Shown: in pieces, positions 8,962 through 17,864 of the stretch | How positions within the stretch are numbered: position 1 is the stretch's first letter | Layout: each line of letters begins with the position of its first letter | From: Clostridia bacterium | Lineage (GTDB): Bacteria; Bacillota; Clostridia; Christensenellales; CAG-138 | DNA length: 64,000 nt | Direction: 5' to 3' | Assembly: GCA_017538255.1 (NCBI GenBank) | Contig: JAFYJD010000024.1 | Location: 1 to 64,000 of the forward strand | Made by a program: the position numbers and the translations under genes | Notes under the pieces: model-generated | The model's database searches: none | What the model saw: only the letters and a program-made list of their open reading frames with translations | What the model was told of the DNA's origin: nothing

Positions 8962-9900
8962 TTACATCACCGTGGTGCCGGCTTTGCCAGCGAGCGCCTC
9001 AACGGCCTTATCGAGCGAGGTGATGATCGCCTTGCGGCCGGGCTTGGATTCTGCAAACTTGATCGCGGCCTCGACCTTGGGCAGCATTGAGCCGGGAGCG
9101 AAATGACCTTCCGCGATGTACTTTTTCGCCTCATCGATGGTGAGGGTGGAAAGCTTCTTCTCGTCGGGCTTGCCGAAGTTGATGCAGACGGTCTCAACGG
9201 CGGTGAGGATGACGAGCGCGTCAGCGTCGATATCCTCGGCGAGTTTCTCGCTTGCAAGGTCCTTGTCGATAACGGCGGCGGTGCCGATAAGGTCGCCGTT
9301 TTCGTTGCGGACAACGGGGATTCCGCCGCCGCCGACGGTGACGGCGATGAAGCCGCCGTCGATCAGGCACTTGACGGCGTCAAGTTCGACGATCTCAACG
9401 GGCATCGGGGAAGCGACGACACGGCGCCAGCCGCGGCCCGCGTCCTCTTTCATTGTGTAGCCCTTGGTCTCGGCAAGGCTCTTTGCCTCTTCTTCGGAAT
9501 AGAAGGGGCCGATGGGCTTGGAGGGATTCTTGAACTTGGGGTCGTCCTTATCGACGACTACCTGGGTAACGACGGTCGCGACGCGCTTTTTGCTGCCGCG
9601 CGCACGAAGCACCTTTTCAAGGCCCTGCTGGATATGGTAGCCGATATAGCCCTGGCTCATTGCACCGCAAACATCAAAGGGCATAGCGGGGGTCTCTTTG
9701 GCTGCATACTCGTTTTGGATGACGATGCGGCCGACCTGCGGGCCGTTGCCGTGCGCGAGCACGACGTCATAGCCGCTTTCGATGATATCGGCAATGTACT
9801 CGGCAGTCTTTTCGACGACTTCGAGCTGGCTTTCCGCGGTCGCGGGCTTGCCCGCTTCCTGCAGGGCGTTTCCGCCGAGGGCGATAACGATCTTTTTCAT
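8962..9900 (-). CDS. arcC: carbamate kinase
   Basis: Carbamate kinase makes ATP from carbamoyl phosphate and ADP. The 312-residue product has KKIVIALGGNALQ at the N-terminus, LAHGNGPQVG, the RRVVASPMP segment and TVGGGGIPV, all diagnostic. The start at 9900 is chosen because GGAG precedes it; a longer in-frame ATG at 9933 has no ribosome site. No arginine deiminase or ornithine carbamoyltransferase gene is adjacent, so it may serve another carbamoyl phosphate source. It has its own promoter and terminator. Confidence 0.96.
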   Translation of the reverse strand: MKKIVIALGGNALQEAGKPATAESQLEVVEKTAEYIADIIESGYDVVLAHGNGPQVGRIVIQNEYAAKETPAMPFDVCGAMSQGYIGYHIQQGLEKVLRARGSKKRVATVVTQVVVDKDDPKFKNPSKPIGPFYSEEEAKSLAETKGYTMKEDAGRGWRRVVASPMPVEIVELDAVKCLIDGGFIAVTVGGGGIPVVRNENGDLIGTAAVIDKDLASEKLAEDIDADALVILTAVETVCINFGKPDEKKLSTLTIDEAKKYIAEGHFAPGSMLPKVEAAIKFAESKPGRKAIITSLDKAVEALAGKAGTTVM

Positions 9901-9948
9901 TTTTTTCTCCATAAAAATAATAATGAGGCGCACGAAGCGCCACTATTC

Positions 9949-9977
9949 ATTATGCCAGTTATTCTTTGTTTTGTCAA
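9949..9977 (-). promoter_or_regulatory. sigma-A promoter of arcC
   Basis: On the minus strand TTGACA, exactly 17 bases, CATAAT, about 50 bases upstream of the arcC start. Confidence 0.85.
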
Positions 9978-10112
9978 CAAGAAAAATTGAAAAAAGTTTA
10001 TGCAGGCGGCAAAAAAACAAATATATATCAGTTTTGGCGCGTTTTTGATGCGTTTTTTTGTTTGCGGGCGCGGCGTCGGAAATAAATAATAAGCCAATTT
10101 ACGACTTATACT

Positions 10113-10141
10113 ATACAAACGCGGTTTTTTGAAGTATAATT
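10113..10141 (+). promoter_or_regulatory. possible promoter of ttcA-like gene
   Basis: TATACA, 17 bases, TATAAT. The -35 is weak, and it implies a leader of about 200 bases. Confidence 0.4.
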
Positions 10142-10350
10142 CTCGGTATAAGGCGAAAACTGCGGCTTTTTGACCGTTCGGTGAAAAAGGGTGTGAGAAC
10201 GCAGGCTTCTCGGCGGTGAACAGTGAATTACGGATAGTGAACAGTTGAGGTTGAGATACCTGCGGGATCTCTTCGATAATCCCGAAGCTTTCACTTTTTC
10301 GATTGATATGCTGTTCACAAACCCAAAAACGATCTGAACGGAGAAAAACT

Positions 10351-11181
10351 ATGAAACAGGTACTCGGATGCATCAGGCGCGCCGACGAGCGCTACGGGAT
10401 GATACAGGACGGCGACAAGATCTGCGTCGGCGTCAGCGGAGGCAAGGACAGTTTGCTGCTCATGTACGGGCTTAAACTGTACCAAATGTTTTCCAAGAAA
10501 AAATACGATCTTTGCGCGGTGATGCTCGATCTCGGGCTCGTTGAACAGGATACGAGCGGGATAAGCGCGTTCGCGAGGGACAACGGCATAGATTTTGAGG
10601 TGGTCAAGACCGATATCGGCGACGTTGTTTTCAATATCCGCAAGGAGAAAAACCCCTGCGCGATGTGCGCCAAGATGCGAAGAGGCGCGCTGAACGATAT
10701 CGCCGTAAAAAAAGGCTGCAACCTCGTTGCGCTCGGACACAACCGCGAGGACGTGCTCGAAACCTTCCTTTTGAGCCTGTTCTTTGAGGCGAGGCTAAAC
10801 ACCTTCGCTCCGATAACCTACCTGGGCAGAAGCGGCATAACCGTCATTCGTCCGCTAGTATTCTTCCCCGAAAAGGACGCGCGCGCGGCGGCAAAGAGGC
10901 TTGAACTGCCGGTCATCCCCGCCAACTGCTCGGTCGCGGGCAAAACAAAGCGCGAGGATATGAGATTGCTTTTGCAGGATTTCAGACATATCGTCCCCGA
11001 TATCGAAACCAAACTGATGAAGGCGATCGTGGATACCCACAAATACGGTATGTGGGACAGGATGAAACTGCCCCCGCGTATGACGGGCGGTGTGTTCTCG
11101 GGCGAACACGATCCCCTGGACATTCTCGGACGCGAGCATATTCGGGAAAGAAAAAAGTTTCATTCATCGCGCGATGAATGA
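10351..11181 (+). CDS. TtcA-family PP-loop tRNA thiolation protein
   Basis: The 276-residue protein has the PP-loop ATP pyrophosphatase motif GVSGGKDSLLL near residue 30, an NPCAMCAKMRRGAL CxxC pair near residue 105 and GHNREDVLETFLL, the pattern of TtcA/TtuA enzymes that adenylate a tRNA base and insert sulfur using an Fe-S cluster. An NCSVAGKTKRED segment may give the third cysteine. Start chosen at the ATG after GGAGAAAAA, not the upstream 10303 start. The modified base (2-thiocytidine or other) is not determinable. Ends in a 20-bp palindrome. Confidence 0.88.
   Translation: MKQVLGCIRRADERYGMIQDGDKICVGVSGGKDSLLLMYGLKLYQMFSKKKYDLCAVMLDLGLVEQDTSGISAFARDNGIDFEVVKTDIGDVVFNIRKEKNPCAMCAKMRRGALNDIAVKKGCNLVALGHNREDVLETFLLSLFFEARLNTFAPITYLGRSGITVIRPLVFFPEKDARAAAKRLELPVIPANCSVAGKTKREDMRLLLQDFRHIVPDIETKLMKAIVDTHKYGMWDRMKLPPRMTGGVFSGEHDPLDILGREHIRERKKFHSSRDE
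11161..11180. repeat. 20-bp perfect palindrome overlapping a stop codon
   Basis: CATTCATCGCGCGATGAATG covers the last codons and the first two bases of the stop of the ttcA-like gene. It could form a 3' hairpin or a protein binding site; no T tract follows. Confidence 0.6.
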
Positions 11182-11220
11182 GTTCGCAATAAAATAATCG
11201 GATCACCCAAGGAGAGGGAT

Positions 11221-12507
11221 ATGGAACAGAACGACAATACAAATAGCGGCATTCTTTATACGGAACGAAACGCGGGCGAAAGACCCGAACAGCCGGGCGC
11301 AAAGACCTGGCAGGTCGCGCTTTTGATGCTGATGAGCGCGGCGCTCGCGGCGGCGGCGGTGGTTCTCGTGCTGTCGCTCGGCACAAAAAAATACATCCTC
11401 GTCGACAGGCAGAGCGATACGGACGCGACGCTGATAAGCGAACTTTTGACCGATATCAAAAAGTACTACTATTTTTCCGACGAAGCGCCCACTTCCGAAA
11501 AACTGCTTGAGGACGCGGCGCACGCCGTTGTCAACGGCGTCGGCGACCCGTATGCCGCCTATTATACCGAGGAGGAGTTCAACTCGTTCCGCGATAATAT
11601 GAACGGCAACTACAAGGGCATCGGCGTGCTTGTTTCCTCGGAGGAGGGGAGGGGGCTTTATGTAAACCGCGCCTATGAGGATAATCCCGCCTATAAAGCG
11701 GGCGTTCGGGACGGGGACTACATAATCGAGGTCGACGGCACAAGCGTTATAGATATGGACGTCAACGAGGCGAGCGCGCTGATCGCAGGGGAGGACGGCT
11801 CGACCGTCAAACTCAGAATCGTTCGCGGCGATGAAACGCTCGAACTTGCTGTGCAGCGCGGGGACGTATACGTTAAGCGCGTCTATACCGAGATGCTCGA
11901 GGACGGGATCGGCTATCTTAGGATCGACTCGTTCACGGGCGAAGCGGATACGGAGTTCGACGCCGCGCTTGACGAACTGCTGGAAAGCGGGATCAAGGCG
12001 CTCGTTATCGACGTGCGAGACAATCCGGGCGGCGAACTCACCAAGGTAATCAACATCGCCGACAGGATACTGCCCGAATGCACGATAACCACGCTTGAGG
12101 GTAAATTGGTCGATCCGCCCAAGGTGTATTCTTCGACCGATGAGAAAAAACTCGAGATACCCTATGTGGTTTTGACCAACGGCGACTCCGCGTCGGCGAG
12201 CGAGATCTTCGCTTCCGCCGTGCAGGATAACGCCCAAGCAAAGATACTCGGCACCAAGACCTTCGGCAAGGGCATCGTGCAAACCACGTGGGAGTTCAGC
12301 GAGGGTAATTTCATCAAACTGACGACGGACGTTTACCTTACACCGAACGGCAGGATGATACACGGTATCGGCGTTGAGCCCGATATCACAGTCGAGCAGA
12401 ATGAGGAACTCGCGGGCGTAGATATCTTCTTCATCCGCCGCGATATGCCCGAAAAGGATATCCAGGTCATCCGCGCCGTTGAACTGATAAAGGAAAGCAT
12501 AGGTTGA
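11221..12507 (+). CDS. S41 family C-terminal processing peptidase
   Basis: The 428-residue protein has a short cytoplasmic N-terminus, one membrane anchor near residues 36-58, a PDZ domain near 130-210 (GIGVLVSSEEGRG, AGVRDGDYIIEVDG) and the S41 catalytic core. The catalytic Ser is in GDSASASE (Ser325) and the Lys is Lys350 in TFGKG, a 25-residue spacing as in CtpA/CtpB/Prc. It acts outside the membrane on protein C-termini. AAGGAG ribosome site; 39 bases after the ttcA-like gene, so probably cotranscribed. Confidence 0.94.
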   Translation: MEQNDNTNSGILYTERNAGERPEQPGAKTWQVALLMLMSAALAAAAVVLVLSLGTKKYILVDRQSDTDATLISELLTDIKKYYYFSDEAPTSEKLLEDAAHAVVNGVGDPYAAYYTEEEFNSFRDNMNGNYKGIGVLVSSEEGRGLYVNRAYEDNPAYKAGVRDGDYIIEVDGTSVIDMDVNEASALIAGEDGSTVKLRIVRGDETLELAVQRGDVYVKRVYTEMLEDGIGYLRIDSFTGEADTEFDAALDELLESGIKALVIDVRDNPGGELTKVINIADRILPECTITTLEGKLVDPPKVYSSTDEKKLEIPYVVLTNGDSASASEIFASAVQDNAQAKILGTKTFGKGIVQTTWEFSEGNFIKLTTDVYLTPNGRMIHGIGVEPDITVEQNEELAGVDIFFIRRDMPEKDIQVIRAVELIKESIG

Positions 12508-12526
12508 TAAAAACGAATAACGGAGC

Positions 12527-12560
12527 AAGCGGGATGCCGAAAACGGGCATTCCGCTTTTT
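12527..12560 (+). terminator. terminator after S41 peptidase
   Basis: Stem AAGCGGGATGCC / GGCATTCCGCTT with one wobble, then a T run. Confidence 0.88.
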
Positions 12561-12587
12561 ATGCTTTTGCGGTTTTTCGCTTTTTGC

Positions 12588-12616
12588 TTGATATTTTTCG
12601 TATTGGGAGTTAAAAT
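12588..12616 (+). promoter_or_regulatory. promoter of hutD-like/mfd operon
   Basis: TTGATA, exactly 17 bases, TAAAAT. Confidence 0.75.
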
Positions 12617-12639
12617 AGGAATAGAATAATACCGACCGA

Positions 12640-12676
12640 CCCGAATGGCAAGGGAGGACTCCCTGCGCGATTCGGG
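12640..12676 (+). promoter_or_regulatory. structured leader hairpin upstream of hutD-like gene
   Basis: CCCGAAT pairs with ATTCGGG and encloses an AGGGA/TCCCT hairpin in the 5' leader. No known riboswitch class was recognised. Confidence 0.45.
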
Positions 12677-12703
12677 CTGTTGCCGTATGGATAGGAGCGG
12701 ACT

Positions 12704-13237
12704 ATGCTGAAAATAACCGAGATAAAAAAAGAAAATATGCCCGTTTCAAAGTGGAGCGGCGGCACGACGACGGAGATCTTCATCCGTCCGGAGAGAGCCG
12801 TTTACGCTGAAAGGGATTTTGTGTTTCGCATAAGCACGGCGCTTGTGGAAGCGGAATCGTCCGATTTTACGAGTCTGCCCGATCATAACAGGCTCATCGC
12901 CTCTATCGAGGGGGAGATGCGTTTGACGCACGGCGGGGGCGAGGAAACGAGGATAATTCCGCTCGATACCGTGTATCGCTTCGACGGCGGCGCGCCGACC
13001 CATTGCGAGGGCAGGGCGCGCGATCTTAACCTGATGCTGAAAAAGGGGAGCGCCGAAGGCGAGATGCGCTTTATAAGGGACGGCGAAACGGCGGTAGTGC
13101 CGCTCAAAAAAGGTGAGATCGCGCTCGTCTATTCGGTCAAGGACGGCGGCGCAAAACTCGCCGTGTGCGACGAGGATGATTTTTTGGTATTCGTTTCAAG
13201 CGGCGTCAGCGCGCTTTTCACGGTGAGAGAAAAATAA
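12704..13237 (+). CDS. HutD/Ves-family cupin protein
   Basis: The 177-residue protein shows the HutD/Ves signature: WSGGTTTEIFI near residue 18, FRISTALVEAESSDFTSLPDHNR, an acidic beta-barrel and FDGGAPTHCEG. HutD proteins are bicupins often linked to histidine utilisation, but no hut gene is present here. Start supported by TAGGAG. It ends one base before mfd, so the two are almost certainly translated from one message; the reason for pairing this cupin with a DNA repair helicase is not apparent. Confidence 0.85.
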   Translation: MLKITEIKKENMPVSKWSGGTTTEIFIRPERAVYAERDFVFRISTALVEAESSDFTSLPDHNRLIASIEGEMRLTHGGGEETRIIPLDTVYRFDGGAPTHCEGRARDLNLMLKKGSAEGEMRFIRDGETAVVPLKKGEIALVYSVKDGGAKLAVCDEDDFLVFVSSGVSALFTVREK

Positions 13238-13238
13238 T

Positions 13239-16200
13239 ATGACTGCGGAGAAAACGGTAAAAAAGGAGCATTACGCGCTGTATTCGGCATTCAACAGGTC
13301 GCGCGAGTTCGTCGATCTGTTCGACGCGATCAAAACCGCCAAAGGCCCCGTAAGCGTATTCGGACTCGGCGAGGCGCATAGGGCCAATATCGCCGCGGCG
13401 CTGCATACAAAACTCGACGGCAGCGCGCTATTGATCGCGGCAAGTTCGCAGGCGGCGACGAGGCTTTTTGAGGAACTGACGCAGTACCACGCGGATACGC
13501 TGCTGTTTCCGATACGCGAAACGCCGCTCAACGCGCATACCTACGTGCAGTCGCGCGAGATAGAATACACGCGCCTTGAAACGCTGATACGCCTTGTGCG
13601 CGGGGAGCGCGCGCTCGTCGTTGCGCCGATAGAGGCGGTGATGCAGCGCCTTTCGGAAAAGGAAAAACTCCTTGCCTGTACGCATACGGTCAGTATAGGA
13701 ATGAGCGTTTCGCCCGACGCGCTGATGAAAATGTTCATCGACGCGGGCTATGTGCGCGAGGAAGTCTGCTCGGAGCGCGGTCAGCTCGCGCGGCGCGGCG
13801 GCTATATAGACATCTTCCCCGTCAGCGACGAGAGCCCCATCAGGATAGAGTTCTTCGGCGACGATGTGGATACGATGCGAAGATTCGACCCCGTTTCTCA
13901 GCGTTCGACGGAGAATGTAAAAAGGATCACGGTGCCGCCCGCGACTGAACTGCCGCTTGACGATGAGATGCGCTCAAGGGGCATCGCGGCGCTCAAAAAG
14001 AAACCGCATTACGCCGAGGAGACCGAGATATTAAAAAGCGGCGGAACGCCCACAAACGCGCTTGCGCTGCTGCCCGTTTTTACATCGAATGAAACGACGC
14101 TTCTTGATTATTTTGACGAGCGTTCCGCGGTGCTCATAGACGAGCCCGCCCGCATAGAGGAGAGCGCGCGTTTTGCGTTTTCCCAATTTATGGACGGCGT
14201 GGGAAGCGTTTTGAAAAACGGCGAAGGGCACGAAAAGCAGGCGGAACTTATGCTCCAGCCGACGCGCGTATTCGAGAAACTCGAACGCGGTGCGACGGCG
14301 ATGCTGTTTGCGCTGACAAGGAGTTTTCCGCATATCGCCTCCAAAGCGCTGATAAAGTTCGATACCCGCCCCGCGGCACGCTATATCCCGGGCAACCCCG
14401 CGATAAGGGAAGATATCGCCGTTTGGAAGCAGAAAAACTTTTCCGTACTCATCTACGCGGGCGATCACGCGAAGAGGGTACAGGATATGCTCGCCGACCT
14501 CGGCGTCGAGGCGGCGATAAGCGACGGCCTTGAACGGGACGCCGCCGAAAAAGAGGTCATAATAATTTCAAAGAGTCTGCCGCGCGGATTTGAATACACG
14601 GACATCGGGCTTGCCGTTATAACCGAGTACGAACTCTTCGGTGCGGCGCGGCCTGCGGCGGTCAAGCAAAGATCGAAGCACGCCCTCGTCGTCGGAGAAC
14701 TCAGCGAGGGCGACCTCGTCGTTCACGAGGTGCACGGCATAGGCAGGTTCACGGGTGTAAAGCCTCTTGTACAGGATAACAAGCGCCGCGACTATATCGA
14801 GATAACCTACCTTGCGGGCGATAAACTGTATCTGCCGACCGACCAGCTCGACAGGGTGCAGAAGTACATCGGAGGCGACTCGGAAAAACAAAAACTCTCG
14901 CGCCTCGGCTCGGGCGAATGGCAGAGAACGGTCGCCAAAACGCGCGCAAGCGTAAAGCGCCTTGCGTTCGACCTTGTTAAACTCTACGGCGAGCGGCAGC
15001 GGCGCAGGGGCTTCGGCTTTTCCGTGGATACCGACTGGCAGCTGCGTTTGGAGATGAGTTTTCCCTACCGCGAAACGCCCGACCAGATACGCAGCATCAA
15101 CGAGATAAAGCGCGATATGGAATCCGACAGGATAATGGATCGCCTGCTCTGCGGCGACGTGGGCTACGGCAAGACCGAGGTCGCCCTTCGCGCCGCGTTC
15201 AAATGCGCGATGGACGGCAAACAATGCGCTCTGCTCGTGCCGACCACGATACTCGCGCAGCAGCATTACAACACGCTCAGTTCGCGCTTTGCGGGCTTCC
15301 CCGTGAAGGTGGAGCTTCTGTCGCGTTTCCGTACCGCGAAGGAACAAAAACAGGTCAAGGCGCAGTTGAAGGAGGGCACGGTCGATGTGATAATCGGCAC
15401 GCACGCGCTGCTTGCAAAGGACGTGTGCTTCCGTGACCTCGGGCTGCTGATAATCGACGAGGAGCAGCGTTTCGGAGTCAACCATAAAGAGCAGATAAAG
15501 CAGCTCAAACGCAGCGTGGATGTTTTGACGCTCTCCGCGACTCCGATACCGCGAACGCTGCATATGAGTATGAGCGGCATACGCGATATGAGCGTTATCG
15601 AGACCCCGCCCGAGGCGAGATACCCCGTGCAGACCTATGTTATGGAGTATTCAAACGCGCTCGTGCGCGAGGCGATACTCAAAGAGATCGGCCGCGGCGG
15701 GCAGGTCTATATCGTTTACAACAACGTAAAGCAGATGGACTCATTTACGGCGGAACTTTCCGAACTCGTGCCCGAAGCGCGCTTTAACTATGCCCACGGG
15801 CAGATGAACGAGCGCCAGCTCGAAAACACGATGCTCGACTTTTTGGAGGGCAAGTTTGACGTGCTCGTATGCTCGACGATCATCGAAAGCGGGCTCGATA
15901 TTTCAAACGTCAACACTATGATAGTCTGCGACGCGGACTGTATGGGGCTTTCGCAGCTCTATCAGCTTCGCGGCAGGGTGGGGCGCGGTCAGCGTCTTGG
16001 GTACGCGTATCTGACGTTCAAGCCGAACAAGGTGCTCTCCGAGATCGCCGACAAACGCCTCGGCGCGATACGCGAGTTCACGCAGTTCGGGGCGGGTTTC
16101 CGCGTTGCGATGCGCGACCTTGAGATACGCGGCGCGGGCGACATCCTCGGCGCGGAACAGCACGGGCATATGATGCAGGTAGGCTACGAAATGTACTGCA

Positions 16201-16727
16201 AACTGATCGACGCGGCGGTGCGCGAGGCGCGGGGCGAAACGATCAAGCCCGAGTTCGATACGATAATGAGCGTGCCGATTGACGCCAACATACCCAAAAA
16301 GTACATCGCGCGTGAATCGGGAAGGATGGAGATGTATAAGCATATCGCCGCGATAACCGATATCGACTCCGTGCGCGACGTGCAGGACGAGTTCATCGAC
16401 CGTTACGGCGATATCCCCGAGTGCGTACAAAACCTGATGGACATCGCGCTGTATAAGGCGCGCGCGTCCCGCCTCGGCATTAGCGTGTTCGCCGTCAAAA
16501 AGGGCGAAGCAAGGCTAACCTTCAACGAAAAAGCGCCGATAGACGTGGCAAAACTTTTTGAACAGGTCAAGTCGATAAAGGGCGCGGCGATGCAGGGCGG
16601 CGACGGCGTTGCGCTTGTGATAACAAAAAAGAACGCCTCGGAGGAGGAGTTGTTCGCCGCGGCAAAGGCGGCGGTGGATAAACTGCTGTGCTGCATCGAA
16701 ACGGATGAAAGCATCGCGGCGCAGTAG
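13239..16727 (+). CDS. mfd: transcription-repair coupling factor
   Basis: Mfd displaces stalled RNA polymerase at DNA lesions and recruits UvrA. The 1162-residue protein is full length. It has the UvrB-like N-terminal modules, the CarD-like RNA polymerase interaction domain (ELSEGDLVVHEVHGIGRF, about residue 485), and RecG-like translocase motifs: Walker A GDVGYGKTE with Lys645, DEEQRFG near 740, LSATPIPRTL and QLRGRVGRG. The C-terminal TRCF domain is present. One base separates it from the hutD-like gene; no independent strong ribosome site, consistent with coupling. Confidence 0.97.
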   Translation: MTAEKTVKKEHYALYSAFNRSREFVDLFDAIKTAKGPVSVFGLGEAHRANIAAALHTKLDGSALLIAASSQAATRLFEELTQYHADTLLFPIRETPLNAHTYVQSREIEYTRLETLIRLVRGERALVVAPIEAVMQRLSEKEKLLACTHTVSIGMSVSPDALMKMFIDAGYVREEVCSERGQLARRGGYIDIFPVSDESPIRIEFFGDDVDTMRRFDPVSQRSTENVKRITVPPATELPLDDEMRSRGIAALKKKPHYAEETEILKSGGTPTNALALLPVFTSNETTLLDYFDERSAVLIDEPARIEESARFAFSQFMDGVGSVLKNGEGHEKQAELMLQPTRVFEKLERGATAMLFALTRSFPHIASKALIKFDTRPAARYIPGNPAIREDIAVWKQKNFSVLIYAGDHAKRVQDMLADLGVEAAISDGLERDAAEKEVIIISKSLPRGFEYTDIGLAVITEYELFGAARPAAVKQRSKHALVVGELSEGDLVVHEVHGIGRFTGVKPLVQDNKRRDYIEITYLAGDKLYLPTDQLDRVQKYIGGDSEKQKLSRLGSGEWQRTVAKTRASVKRLAFDLVKLYGERQRRRGFGFSVDTDWQLRLEMSFPYRETPDQIRSINEIKRDMESDRIMDRLLCGDVGYGKTEVALRAAFKCAMDGKQCALLVPTTILAQQHYNTLSSRFAGFPVKVELLSRFRTAKEQKQVKAQLKEGTVDVIIGTHALLAKDVCFRDLGLLIIDEEQRFGVNHKEQIKQLKRSVDVLTLSATPIPRTLHMSMSGIRDMSVIETPPEARYPVQTYVMEYSNALVREAILKEIGRGGQVYIVYNNVKQMDSFTAELSELVPEARFNYAHGQMNERQLENTMLDFLEGKFDVLVCSTIIESGLDISNVNTMIVCDADCMGLSQLYQLRGRVGRGQRLGYAYLTFKPNKVLSEIADKRLGAIREFTQFGAGFRVAMRDLEIRGAGDILGAEQHGHMMQVGYEMYCKLIDAAVREARGETIKPEFDTIMSVPIDANIPKKYIARESGRMEMYKHIAAITDIDSVRDVQDEFIDRYGDIPECVQNLMDIALYKARASRLGISVFAVKKGEARLTFNEKAPIDVAKLFEQVKSIKGAAMQGGDGVALVITKKNASEEELFAAAKAAVDKLLCCIETDESIAAQ

Positions 16728-16747
16728 CCGAGATTTCCCCAAAAAGC

Positions 16748-16790
16748 AAAAGTGCGGGAATACCCGGTAGTCGTATTCCCGCACTTTTTA
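16748..16790. terminator. bidirectional terminator between mfd and aldo/keto reductase
   Basis: Perfect 16-bp arms around a short loop, with A and T runs on the outer sides, between convergent genes. Confidence 0.9.
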
Positions 16791-16824
16791 TATTGACTTT
16801 GCACGGCAAAGGCGGCGCAAAATC

Positions 16825-17832
16825 TTATTCGCCGAACGCTTCAGCCGCTTTTTTGAGCATTTCGCGGATCGGCAGATCGTAGGGGCAGCGTGTTTCGCAA
16901 ACGCCGCATTCAATGCAGTCGCCGGCCTTGGCTTTAAGGGTCATATAGCGACCGCGCGCCCAATCCTCAAGACCGTATCTTTCAAGATAACCGGCGAACA
17001 GGAACACGCTCGGTATGCCGATGCCGACGGTGCAGGGCGCGCAGTAATTGCACCTGCGGCAGAAATTGCCCGTCAGTTCGGAGCGTATCTTTTCCACGCG
17101 CGCGAGTTCGTCATCATTCAGCGGCGAGGGATCGGAGCCGAAGCGGGAATTGTTTTCGATCTCCTCAACGCAGTACATACCGGGTATCGAAACGGTAATG
17201 AGTTCATTCGCCGCGATATAGCGAAGCGCCGCCTCGCCGTCCTCTATCGCGCCGCCGGCGAGCGGCTTCATAGCGATGAACGCGATGTTTTTTTCGCGGC
17301 ATTTTTCAAGCAGATGCTCGCATTGGCTTTCGACGATATTGTACGGGAACATAACGGTCTCCACCCAGTCGAGTTCGAGCGCGCGCTCAAAAACCGCGAG
17401 CGAGTGCGCGGTGATGCCGATATGGTCGATTTTGCCCGCCAGTTTCGCCTCAACAAGCGCTTCAAGCGCACCGCCTTCCGCGAGCACGGCGTCGAGCTGT
17501 TCCATGCTCGGGTTATGCACCTGATACAGGTCGATATGATCCGTGCGAAGGTTATGAAGGCTCGTTTCGATGTCCCTTGCCATACCCTCTTTATCGCGTG
17601 CCATACTCTTTGTTGCGAGTATAAACTCATTGCGCCTGCCCTCGATGGCTTCGCCGATGTATTCTTCGCTTACCGTGTAGCCGCGCGCGGTGTCGATATA
17701 ATTGATGCCGCAGTCCAAGAGCGTATCAAACAGCGCTCTCGCGCCGTCCTTTTCGATGCGCTGGATGGGTATGCCGCCAAAGCCCACGCGCGAAACGCGC
17801 AGCCCGGTCTTTCCGAGAATCACATACTGCAT
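16825..17832 (-). CDS. aldo/keto reductase with C-terminal 4Fe-4S domain
   Basis: The 335-residue protein has the AKR barrel (LGKTGLRVSRVGFGG, NYIDTARGYTVSEEYIG, DLYQVHNP) followed by two cysteine clusters, CRRCNYCAPC and CIECGVCETRCPYDLP, characteristic of bacterial ferredoxin-like aldo/keto reductases (COG1453 type). Substrate unknown. The ATG at 17832 is preferred to 17886, since GGGGGA lies before it and the longer start overlaps the upstream gene. It lies 32 bases after the beta-CASP gene and shares its transcript. Confidence 0.92.
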   Translation of the reverse strand: MQYVILGKTGLRVSRVGFGGIPIQRIEKDGARALFDTLLDCGINYIDTARGYTVSEEYIGEAIEGRRNEFILATKSMARDKEGMARDIETSLHNLRTDHIDLYQVHNPSMEQLDAVLAEGGALEALVEAKLAGKIDHIGITAHSLAVFERALELDWVETVMFPYNIVESQCEHLLEKCREKNIAFIAMKPLAGGAIEDGEAALRYIAANELITVSIPGMYCVEEIENNSRFGSDPSPLNDDELARVEKIRSELTGNFCRRCNYCAPCTVGIGIPSVFLFAGYLERYGLEDWARGRYMTLKAKAGDCIECGVCETRCPYDLPIREMLKKAAEAFGE

Positions 17833-17864
17833 TTTTTGTCCCCCTTGAATGCGATGATATCGTT

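Larger units (their letters stand above)
9901..10350. other. intergenic region between divergent arcC and ttcA-like gene
   Basis: About 450 bases without a convincing gene. It holds the arcC promoter on the minus strand, a weak plus-strand promoter near 10113-10141, a direct repeat GTGAACAGT near 10217-10245 and several AT-rich runs. The last 100 bases can form GGGAT/ATCCC hairpins in the leader of the following gene. Confidence 0.6.
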
